From Coix lacryma-jobi var. lacryma-jobi (taxonomy: Eukaryota > Streptophyta > Magnoliopsida > Poales > Poaceae), in the NCBI GenBank assembly GCA_009763385.1, contig CM019824.1, positions 113,788,660 to 113,852,659 of the forward strand: a DNA stretch of 64,000 bases. The letters are read 5' to 3'. A program made the position numbers and the translations under genes. Numbering within the stretch: the first letter of the stretch is position 1; each line of letters begins with the position of its first letter. The notes under the pieces were generated by a model. It ran no database searches. It was given only the letters and a program-made list of their open reading frames with translations, and had not been told where the DNA came from. This document shows, piece by piece, positions 21,472 through 31,400 of the stretch.

Positions 21472-23299
21472 TGTTGGTAGTTCTTAGCTACACCTAGGAT
21501 AGGGTAACTAAAGTAGCTATCTACCAATGCCAAGCGGGGTTGTCAATCCCGACACTAGTAGGAGCTAGCTAGAGAGAATGCAATCTACCAGGAGGAGATT
21601 CTGCAAGCGCACAGAACTATCGTAGTAGCACTTCGCCTGGGAGTACCAGGTGTCGATTTATTTGATCCCAAGGGAAGGCTAGGGTGGTGTATGAGTTGAG
21701 TCAAGGAGGGGATGAGAGTCGAAGAAAAGAGAAAAGGGAAAAGGGGAGAAGAGAGGCTAGAAAGAATATATGGGTGGATAGGTAAGGATGAAGTGGATGG
21801 TTAAGGTAAGGTGAATAGATAGGTAGATAAAGGGTAACTAAAGGATAACTAAGATATTACTAACTACTAACTTATCCTAGATAACTAATCCTAGATAACT
21901 ACAAAGCAAGATAACTACGAAGCGAGATAGTTACGAAGCAAGGCAGGCAAAAGACAATAAAGCAACTAAGTTGAGTAACGTTTTATTCCTATCTTGTCAA
22001 GTATCGAGGCGTACTAGCCTTTACCACTTACTTAGGTTGAACACTAGCACAACGAGCCTTACTGTTAAACTGGGCCAACTACGTGGTGGAATTCAAGGCG
22101 CATAGGGCTGTCACCACCTGCTTGCTACCACAGCTATCCGGGGGTCCAGCCGTATCTGAAGGTAAGTCTATAACTAAGCACCACGCTTAATTATATTCTA
22201 ACTATCTCTACCCTAGCTTTGAATAGAGACACTCTTGCGGACGTCAGAGCAAATACTTGACTTAATAAGATAAACACTAAACTAACTAAGCAACCTATTG
22301 GCAAAGATCAAACACTAAGCTCACTAGAGATTAACTACTTATGGCTAAGTGAATTGAACTGTAGGATAGCTAGGCACTCAAGCAATCAATCAAGTATACC
22401 ACTCAATACTGATAAGTAGAATAAAGCAATACTTGAAATGATGAACTAGAATATAGTAAATGCTTGAGTAACAAGAGCAAAACCTGAACTGGAGATGAAG
22501 GAAGACTCTTCCCAGCTCCAGAGCCGATCACTCGCACGCCTCTACTCTTGAGCTAACCCTTGAGCAGCGCTACCGCGAGGGCAAAGATGCCTTGCTCTAC
22601 TAGCTACCTACTTGCCTAAGCTCTCTAAGCTTCTAACCTAACTCTCACTTGCTTCTCTTGCTTTGCTTCTCTTGGAAGTGTGGGATATGAGGGATGGTGT
22701 TGTGGTGTTGTTGTCAGGGGGGTATTTATAGCACAAATGAGTGAGGGGGGTATTTATAGGGGGCAGCCAGCCGACCTAGGGCTAACCCTAGTGGTGGGCG
22801 CCACCTCCCTCACCGTTGGATGCACCGCCTTGGCTTCAACAGCATCCAGGTGGTTGTCCGAGGCGGTTTGGAGGTCAGTTGCATTTCCTAGCAACCGACA
22901 TTCAGCCTTGATCCACGCCACTTCATCCTGAGCCGTCCGATGCCACTGACCTAGTGACCAAGGGCCAAGATTTGGCCCTGGGGAGGTCACACGGATCGGT
23001 GACGTGGCAGGGGTTGCAAGTTGGGCCAACCCAAGTGGCGGGCGCCACTTAGAGCTGGCGGGCGCCACCTAGGGGTGGTGGGCGCCACCCCTCTTAGGCC
23101 CATTTGGGCCCTGCTAAGTGGGCTTGGCTCCTGGTGGGTCCAAATGTCCAAATTTGGTTCAAATCCTGCATTCAAATAAAATTCTATTGACATGTGGAAT
23201 TCGATTAGTTTGAAACCTATTTGACTACATTTCATGCCTTTTTGGTGAACTTTAGGGTCAAATGTTGACGGTAAAACAGGTGTTTAAGGACCGTCAACA
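21472..23299 (-). repeat. 5' LTR of N1
   Basis: 1828 bp with the same ends as the 3' LTR. It is 21 bp shorter, chiefly because one ggcgggcgccag unit near 22795 is missing. A minus-strand TATA box (TATAAATA) lies at 22733-22740. This LTR would drive transcription toward the gag gene. Confidence 0.9.
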
Positions 23300-23304
23300 G
23301 TTAC

Positions 23305-23848
23305 AACGAGAGTCCTAATCCAAGTATACTTCATAACAAGTCTTCTGATCTCACGTGCCGCACGGGATTAGTCGGAGTAATCATCAACTGATGCTATCTC
23401 AGACATCCTGGTCCGTCAAGCCCCGAGCTCTTCGTCATTTCTTCACGACATTATCTTCCAGTTTCTTCTTGAGAATCTCCGAGTAATGTCTTGAGAAACC
23501 TTGAAGTGCTCTGAAGTTAAAGAAAATCCATGACGTGCACTTTTTCCAAAAAGTGCACCCATAGCGTGTAGCCCCCGAGCCTCTTGTTATTTATAATAAC
23601 TTTGAGGATCTTTGAAGCCTTTTTTGAGTAATTCTCAAATAAGAAAAAACATTTTCTTTATAGATTATACCCTGCAGCCCCTGAGCCTATGTTCCGAGTA
23701 CTAAAGTAGTCAGTGCTTGGGATCTTCTAAATACAGGACCGGGTAATCCATAAAGGTTTTAAGGAGTCAGAACATGCCACCAATTCTTTGCCTACTCCAT
23801 CTGAGTGATAGATGTTCAGCTTCAGGTGGGAAATGTTTTCAACAAACA
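23305..23848 (-). repeat. 3' LTR of G1, second part (U3)
   Basis: Continues the G1 LTR after N1. The right edge is placed at 23848 (aacaaaca), because the next bases tcccttatcacccccc are the complement of a plausible PPT (GGGGGGTGATAAGGGA) directly preceding a TGTTTGTTG start. With 15534-15853 this gives an LTR of about 864 bp. The edge is inferred from the PPT only, since the other LTR of G1 is rearranged. Confidence 0.6.
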
Positions 23849-24970
23849 TCCCTTATCACCCCCCACTGAAAAAAATTACTGTGAAGTCAGCAATAACCGC
23901 TCAATGACTGTTCCATCTGTACGCATTAATAATTTTTGTCTTGTTCTGCAACTGCAAACTTTGTCGTCTTCCTCTTGAAGTGCGCATGAAGATCAATCAC
24001 CAGTGCCAGGCTTCACATGTGCCACAGTACATTGGTTGAATTATTGCTCTAACGGACACTGTTGTTGATGAACTATGTCCATAGACCGAGAAGAAGCCGC
24101 CTATAAATACCCTGCCTGGGAAGCAAGTAGTTCATATCTTTTAGGAGTGTATGACTTCTTTTGACCTCATGAGTATTGTAATATCAGTAGCTGAGATGGC
24201 CGAGCCCCCGGGCGTTTTCCTTTTGTAGAGTAGATGAAGTGCCCTGAAGAACTCTTGTGAAGGGGCCATCTGCTAGGGTGGTTTCCAAGTGGTCGCAAGC
24301 AGAGGGATACAGAGGTGCGCCTAGAAGAATTCTTGTGACTACCACTCGTAGATAACCTCGGAGTCACAGGTTGTCAAAAGGGCGGCGAGGGTGATGGTCT
24401 TCCCCAGAGTTCCTTGAGCATTGGGGTGATACCTGTAACCCACCTTGGGTGGCACTGAAAAGGCTCATGTGTCTACCCAAGGTTCTGTGTCTGCTTTACT
24501 GCGTCTCACTGAACCCAGTCCTTGGTGCATTAGGCATCAAGACACTGTACCTTGATTATACTAGAGTAGAGTTTTACATCCTGATGGTACTTGTGCTGGT
24601 AGTTGCTGTATCTCAAGATGTTTTCATGTATCTCTGTTATAATTCCGAGTAATAATAAATAAGATCCGGGTACTTGGAATATTTTTCGAGTTCTTTTTCT
24701 TGATTTCCGAGTACTAAGTTTGTCTTGTGAAAGAAGGGAACTTTGTTTGTTGACTGTAGCTGACGTCGTCTATAGCGTTCTCCCAGCCGTTAGGGTTTTG
24801 AACAGTCTCTTGACGCCGTTTGTGAAAGCTGAATGGTTGCTGAAACAGATCTATAATAGGCCGCCATCGGGCTTGTATGTTCCTCGCGCTTTCATCAAGC
24901 TTTTGCCTTCAGAGTTACAAATCCCCTAACCAATCCTCAGTTTATGCGCAAGAAATCTCTCGTCACCAAC
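23849..24970. other. G1 spacer between 3' LTR and opposite-strand gene
   Basis: About 1.1 kb without a clear protein frame. It should contain the plus-strand promoter and leader of the opposite-strand gene: a ccgcctataaataccctgcc TATA box lies at about 24089-24108, some 870 bp upstream of the first ATG. Two gtaata/…ag pairs could mark leader introns, but I cannot assign them. Confidence 0.5.
24100..24108 (+). promoter_or_regulatory. TATA box, probable promoter of the G1 opposite-strand gene
   Basis: cctataaatacc, a canonical plant TATA box on the plus strand (approximate position), stands upstream of the multi-exon plus-strand gene and inside G1, outside its LTR. It would give the extra gene its own promoter, independent of the LTR. 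Inference from sequence and position. Confidence 0.5.
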
Positions 24971-27382
24971 ATGGGTCCCAAGAGACAAACTGGTACAGAG
25001 AAGAAAAAGCCTAGGATTACCACCACTGGAAGGCCGAAGCATCCATGCCCTCCTACTGATGTACTAGCTTGGAAACAGCCAGATACCACGGTGACGGAGC
25101 TGGCGTGGTTAGCAGAACAGGGATTACTGCGAGCACAACCTCTTGGCAGATGGCGAGTACCTTCTGGCCATCGTGCTCCCGCCCCCAACACAACTGAAAT
25201 CGTCATGTTCAGGTCGTTCGTGGAGCGAGGATTGGGGCTTCCTGCTTCTGACTTTCTCCGTGGATTGCTGCATTATTATGGTTTGACTCTCAACCATATT
25301 ACTCCTAATGCGTGTCTTCATATTGCAATCTTCACCCATCTATGTGAAGCTTTTCTGGGAATTTGTCCCTCTTTTACTCTTTTCCGCTACTTCTTCTGGT
25401 TTAAGTGTCAACCCAGTGATGCTAGCGTCGAAGTAGTCGGAGGAGCTAATATCCAGGATAGATTGGAAGTAGCTAGCCAGTATATAACCATTGAGTTGTC
25501 GGATTCTGTACGAGACTGGGCTGCCGGATGGTTCTACATGGGTAATCCCCCGCCAGCTCTTCGTCGTCACGATGGATGGCCGCCGCAGAAATGCCGTGAA
25601 TGGAAAGACCGGATCACTGATGAGGAATTAGAAACTATTCGACCCCTCCTCAATATGATAGATGGGTTGATAATCAGTGGCTTGACCGGGTACACCGTTG
25701 TCCAAGACTTTGTTGCACGGCGCATCCATCCTCTTCAACAACGAGCCAATTTTGGCTTCGAGTACCTAGGTATACAAGACCCTGGTTGTCATGACGCCGA
25801 ACAGCTGCCTGATCATGAGATCCTGAGGAGGGTGAACCAACTGCTCAAGAGCCGTGAACACCTTGTTTCGGTGATGACAACATTCTGCGCCATCAACCCG
25901 CCTCCTTAGGTGAGTAGTTGTCCTGTCATGTCTTTGAGGTTCTAAATAGATATCCTTCTGACTTGACTAAATATTCTTCTCTTGTAGGGCCAGGGAAGAG
26001 ATAACAATGATCGCCCTCCCCTGCCTCCGGCTACTGAAGAAGGCAGAGGCATAGTTCTGGAGGGTCCTATCCGAAGTGAGGACCTTCCCAACAAACCAAG
26101 TTCTCCTGAAGATCTTGACTGGCTTGACACAGATTCAACTGACTCTGATGTCATGCTTATAGACCCGGAAGCTGAGAGTAGCCGGAAGAGGTCACCGACT
26201 CCACTTCAAGACGCCGGGGAAACTATCCCAAAGAAGGCTCGCACTGGTAGGCGCCGTGCTGTTCGAAAAGTACTTTTGTCACCAGCTCTGGCTGAAAAGC
26301 ACTGTAATATGGGTGCTCCTGGTAAGGGGAAACCCGAGTACTCTATAGTCCTTTTGTATCTGGATTTTGATAAACTCTTGTCTTATATATGGCGATGTAC
26401 CAGATGCTGAGACAACTCAAGGGACTTCAAGTGGTGCGGTTCCTGAAGAAACTCCGGCTCCAGACCCGCTACTGAAGAAGCCTCTCTTGAAGTTGCCACG
26501 ACCATTGAAGCTCGTAAAGTAAGTTACAAAACTTTACTTTTAGAGTGCTCACATATTTCTGGAACTAATCATAGGTGCTCCTCTTGTTGTAGGAAAACGA
26601 AGTCGACTACAGCAGCCTCTGATGCGGTCCCTGAGACTCGGGCGGTAGAGGAGTCAGAGACGGTGAACAAAGAAACCAACGCCCCTCCTGTCTTTAGTCA
26701 GGTAGATGTTTTACCCGACTCCTCTCCGTCGGGTCCCCAGGTCGATACAACATCTGAAGTGGATCTGCTTCCTTTGCCTCAAGTTGGTGTGCCCTTCTCG
26801 ATATTCCGTTCTCCTGCTCAGTTGGAATTTGACTGAGTAATGAATGAGTGGTTTTTCCGCACTCGATAGCCTGATGAACCATCCCTGGAGATGGTTTTGG
26901 CGAATATCCGTGCAGAAGATTCAACTCATCAACAGGGAGGGTCTGTAGATGCGCCCGAGTCCTCGCGCCATGGGGCGACTCTCGACGTATCCGGGTATAA
27001 TCAGGACCTTACCCGGTTGAAGGAGCTGAGCGATCAAGTGAGAGCTCCTGTTGAAGCTCTTCATCAATTTGTTGAGGTAAGATTCTCGATTTACTCTTGT
27101 TGTACTGTAGTTGCATCCGAGTACTCACAATATTGTTTGTATGCAGGCCTTTGACTTCAAGGTTAAGGATCAGGTCACCCGAATTCTCCAGGAGATGTCC
27201 CGTGAGAACCAAGAGCTCCGGGACTACATTGCCCAGGACCAGATCAGTCAAAAAGTAGCCACCCAGCTTCTGCATAACCGCATCAATGAACTCCAAGGCA
27301 ACCTCAAGGAAGTGGTGATGGAGCGTGACGCTGCTAACGACCGTGAGGTTGGGCTAATAGCCAAAGCTGCCTCTATGGAGCA
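24971..27382 (+). pseudogene. Opposite-strand gene of G1 ('putative gypsy type transposon' family), exons 1-5
   Basis: Exon 1 (ATG 24971, MGPKRQTG, to 25909) holds the family domain: EIVMFRSFVERGLGLP, LTLNHITPNACLHIAIF and FLGICPSFTLFRYFFWF at about residues 75-145, then a Trp-rich region. Further exons by GT-AG boundaries: 25988-26321, 26404-26518, 26593-27076, 27147-27382. The middle exons are acidic and Pro/Ser-rich with basic clusters (KKARTGRRRAVRK); the last is coiled coil (ENQELRDYIAQDQ). Exon 1 ends in an in-frame TAG just before its donor, and exon 4 has TGA and TAG codons, so this copy is broken. G2 interrupts exon 5 after GAGCA; the gene resumes at 42019. The family (Pfam 'putative gypsy type transposon') has no proven function. 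It lies antisense to gag-pol, as in Grande and other Tat elements. Confidence 0.8.
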
Positions 27383-28396
27383 TGTTGGGGCGGCACCCAG
27401 ACCGCAGGCGCCTCCGGCCCGCATTTTACCGAAAGATAACGGAGATTTTGCGCGAAAGGAAGCATTCGCGCGAAAGCACGTTTTGGTTTCGGTCCGCAAG
27501 ACCGGAATAGGAAGGAGCTTTCGTGCGAAAGGAAGCATTCGCGCGGAAGCACGCGATACAGCTTGCAGATCAGGGGAAGGCGGAGCTTGCGCGCGAAAGG
27601 AAGCATTCGCGCGGAAGCACGCATTCGCCTTCGGTCCGCAGGACCGAAGCGGGACGGGGCTTTCGCGTGAAAGGAAGCATTCGCGCGGAAGCAGGCGTCT
27701 CGGCTTGCAGATCAAGGGAAGGCGGAGCTTGCGCGCGAAAGGAAGCATTCGCGCGGAAGCACGCATTCGTCTTCGGCCCGCAGGACCGAAGCGGGGCGGA
27801 GCTTTCGTGCGAAAGGAAGCATTCGCGCGGAAGCACACGTTTCGGCTCGCGGACCAAGGGAAGGCGGAGCTTTCGTGCGAAAGGAAGCATTCGCGCGGAA
27901 GCAGGCATTCGCCTCCGGTCCGCATGACCGGAGTAGGATGGAGTTTTCGTGCGAAAGGAAGCGTTCGCGCGAAAGGAGCCCAGCGTTTCTGGCGAGAGTT
28001 TTCGTCATTCATGACTTTGGTTTTTCTTAGGTTTTCGCAGGTCGACGAAAGCCTGGGTCAAAGGGAGCGGGCCCACCGGCCGGGGAAAGGAGCCGGGGGA
28101 CGCTGGGCCCACCAGATGGCGAAGTTACGATGATGCCCCTCGCGCCGGAAAAGGCGGCATACAACCATGGGGTAGTTGAGCAGGGCATCATTGTAATTGT
28201 AGCAGAGTGGTTGGCAGGGCATTCTTGTACTTTCAAATTGATCTGGATCAATATAAAAAGCTCCCAACCTCCCGAGGGGGGGAGAACACTGTTCACTTCT
28301 ACCACTACTCCACTCCCCTGTTCGGTTTCAGCTTTCGCGTCGCGGTTTCGTTCGTACGACAACCCGCTGTTTCAAGGACCCGGTCCTGAAACAACA
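27383..28396 (+). repeat. 5' LTR of G2
   Basis: From TGTTGGGGCGGC to CTGAAACAACA. The first 600 bp are an array of CpG-rich units of about 65 bp built on gcgaaaggaagcattcgcgcgg, alternating with ggtccgcaggaccgaag and cttgcagatcaggggaaggcgg spacers. A TATA box (tataaaaa, 28252-28259) lies 145 bp before the end, so R-U5 is short. Frames read across the array are low-complexity artefacts. Confidence 0.95.
28252..28259 (+). promoter_or_regulatory. TATA box of the G2 5' LTR
   Basis: tataaaaa in the context ggatcaatataaaaagc. The matching copy in the 3' LTR is at 41869-41876. It is the likely core promoter for the gag-pol transcript. Confidence 0.75.
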
Positions 28397-28398
28397 TT

Positions 28399-28412
28399 GG
28401 CGCCCACCGTGG
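28399..28412 (+). other. Primer-binding site of G2
   Basis: tggcgcccaccgtgg, two bases after the LTR end, is the PBS form usual for Tat-type elements of grasses (complementary to the 3' CCA end of a tRNA; the exact tRNA is not determined here). It confirms plus orientation. Confidence 0.85.
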
Positions 28413-28430
28413 TTGTCGCCCGAGCTTACC

Positions 28431-31400
28431 ATGCCACCAAGGAAAGCGCCGAAAGCGGTCGACAATCTGGAGACTTTCGCCGCGAGAAAGGATGCTTTTG
28501 GCACCGTCGCGGTTCCAGTCCCAGCTAGCCAGGTTCCACCAAACACAGTCGCAGAGCCGCCACCTTTCGGCGGCGCTCTGTCGATAGAAGCGCAGCCGCC
28601 GCCGAGAGCATCGACGAGCCAGGACGTGCAGCCTCAGGATCAGCGGATATCGGGCAGAGAACGCACGCCGGATGGGCACGTCGACGACGAGTTCGAGGAC
28701 GAGGATGAAGACGATGACGAAATCACAAGACATGCCCAAGCAATCAAGACGCTGGCACAGCAGCAAGGGGAAATCGAGAGGCTGTTGTTGCAAAGAGACC
28801 AGCTGCAGCAGCAGTTGGCTGTGAAAGCAAGAGAGGACGAGACTCGCAACGCCATTCGGCGAGCTGAGGCGCAGAGGAGGCAACTCGAGAAGGAAATTCA
28901 GGAGCTGCAAAGGGCCGGGGCGGACCCAAATCCGATAGCACACGAAAACGTATGCATACCAAGGCGAGAGCAACCGCCAGCTTTCGGCAACGCCATCGAC
29001 GAAACCTCTCCACTCTCAAGGGAGTTGCAAGCTCACCCGTGGCCACCCAATTACAAGCCCCGCATTCCGACTTTCGACGGTAAAGCGAACCCACGCAAGT
29101 TCTTGGCAAGCTACGAGACGGCTGTCTTTTCGGCAGGAGGAGACAATCAGGCTTTGGCAAAATCTCTCATCCTGGCAGTCGAGGACGTGGCCCACGATTG
29201 GTACACCACTCTCAAGCCACTGTCCATCTATTCATGGGCACAGCTGAAAGCCGAGCTGCTGGCCACTTTCCAAGGATTCTGACCGGATGTCAAGACCACG
29301 CGGGACCTCATGAATTGCACCCAGCAAGACGACGAGCCACTTTCGGAGTACCTCAAACGTTTCATCCAGCTGAAAGCTCAAGCTCCGAATGTGCCGGAAG
29401 CCGCGGTGATCGTAGCAGCCATCGAAGGCTTGGGGACTGGGCAGTGCGCCGCTCATCTGTCCAGGGAGCCGCCAAAAGATGTCAAGGAACTGTTTGACGT
29501 GATGAATGCGTACGCCAAGTCGGACGATGACTTTCGGCGATGCAAGGCCGCCCGCCAGATGCAGAGGCAGGCGACGAAAGCAAGTCGCCCGCCGCCTGTG
29601 CCGAATCAAAGGATTGTTAGGCCATTTCGTTCAATCAACAATTTGCAAGAAGAACCGGCGCAATCAGTAGCAAGCACAGAGAGGCCCGACACGCCCGACT
29701 TTCATCCCCAAAGAGGATTCGATCAGCCGTTCCGCGGAGGGCGCGGCGGAAGGACAGGACGCGGCGGCCGAGACGGTAGAGGCCGCGGAAGAGGACCCAG
29801 GCCACCATATTGCGTCATTTGTGACGGCAATTTCGGCCATACCACTCGGGATTGCAAATACAGCAAAATGGCGAAAGAGCTGAAAGATAAGGATCAAACG
29901 TCAGCCTCCGCCGAAAGCTCCAAGAATGTTTTCCACAATTCGCAAGACCCGTCAGCTGTGGTGGCAGCATGCAGCAATTACGCGAGCACACCTACGCATC
30001 CCCCGCAGTACATGCATCCCCAAAACTTGCATTGGTACAATCCGGCGTATCAGAGTTACCAGCTCCCGGTCTTCGCACCACAGTCGGTGGCAGTTTCGTC
30101 ACCTATGCACTATCAGCGTCAGCCAGCGCCGCCGCCAGCGCTTCCAGCACAGACCCAACCTCAGGGGCAGCAAGCACAGCTGGGTTTCCAGCAGGTGCAG
30201 GAGGTCGAAAATGAAACTAGCGCAATCAACAACATCCTTCCGTCAAGAGGGCACATTTTCGCCATCACGGGCGGATCTAACCTAGAGCACGAAAGCAAGA
30301 GAGCTAGGAGGGACTACCACCGAAGAGTCCAGACAGTATCACCAAGGCTTCCGCTAAACAGGCCAGCTTGGTCACTAGCGCCGATATGTTTTGACGAGTC
30401 CGACTTCAAAGTCCGCGACTACCCGCATTGCGACGCTTTCGTCGCCACAGCCAACGTGGCCGGCTTCACTTTACACAACATTCTGATTGATACCGGAAGC
30501 TCAGCAGACATTTTGTTCGTAAAAGCTTTCGAGGCAATCGGATTCGACAGACGCAGTTTGGACCCCGCCGGTAATTCACTGTACGGGTTCGGAGGAAGAA
30601 AGATCGATGCTATCGGCAAAAAACAGATCCCTGTATCCTTCGCCGAAGGGGAAAGAGTCTGCACTGAGACACTAACATTCGACATAGTAAACATGGACTA
30701 CCCGTATACTGCCATTTTCGGCAGAGGTTTCACCAACAGGTTCAACGTTGTCATCAAGCAAAGCTACCTATGCATGAAGATGCCATCCCCTTTCAGCATC
30801 ATCGCCGTACATGGAGATCAGCAAGCTTCCAGAAGGATTGAGGGAAAACCAACCCCAGGCTATAGCCTCATCAATGAGGTGGCAAACAAAGACGAAATGC
30901 AAACAACCACCGAAGAGAACGCTATCGTCAGCACGTCGGAATGCAAGGTTGGGGCAGCCGAAGAAACGATAAGAATCCCGCTCGCGGCCTCCAGGCCCGA
31001 AAGAGCCGTGCATATTGGGTCAAGCATGCCGGAAGAAGAAAAGAACGCTTTGGCATCCTTCCTTGCGAGCAATGATGACATTTTCGCTTGGTCAGCAAGC
31101 GACTTGCAAGGCGTTAGCAGAGATCTCGCCCAACACAGTTTGAACATCGCAAGCGGCGCTAAGCCCAGAAAGCAAAAACTGAGAAAATTGTCAAACGAAA
31201 GGGCAGACGCGGCGAAAGCCGAAGTACAAAGATTACTCGACGCGGGAGTAATCCGACCAGTCCAGTATCCCGAATGGCTGGCGAATGTCGTCTTGGTGAA
31301 AAAGAAAAATGGAAAATGGCGAATGTGCGTCGATTTCACCGACCTCAACAAATGCTGCCCGAAGGATCCGTATCCTTTGCCTCGTATCGACAAGCTTGTC

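Larger units (their letters stand above)
15854..23299 (-). mobile_element. N1: gag-protease-only Athila-like LTR retrotransposon
   Basis: Two long LTRs (15854-17702 and 21472-23299) flank a 3769-bp interior. TSD gttac is on both sides (15849-15853, 23300-23304). The PBS lies inside the right LTR and the PPT inside the left one, so the element is on the minus strand. The interior holds one intact gag-protease frame (19410-21284) and about 1.7 kb of non-coding sequence where RT, RNase H and integrase would be expected. It must use enzymes from a relative to move. The two LTRs are nearly identical apart from scattered substitutions and one small length difference near 17180, so the insertion is fairly recent. 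Confidence 0.9.

Noticed and set aside
21285..21533. Upstream extension of the N1 gag frame by 83 residues
   Set aside because: The extension would be read from LTR and PBS sequence; the ATG at 21284 begins the conserved gag N-terminus.
24971..25909. Possible host gene (intact-looking 313-residue exon with introns)
   Set aside because: It lies between the 3' LTR and pol of G1, in the position of the extra antisense gene of Tat elements, has a homologue in the same place in G2, and contains premature stops at and after exon 1.
27111..28133. Long plus-strand frame with repeated AFARKHAF/ARKEAFARK peptides, and its minus-strand mirrors
   Set aside because: It runs from a G1 exon into the G2 LTR across the LTR junction and consists of translated 65-bp LTR repeats. 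Similar frames are open on both strands, as expected for a repeat with no stops in any phase.
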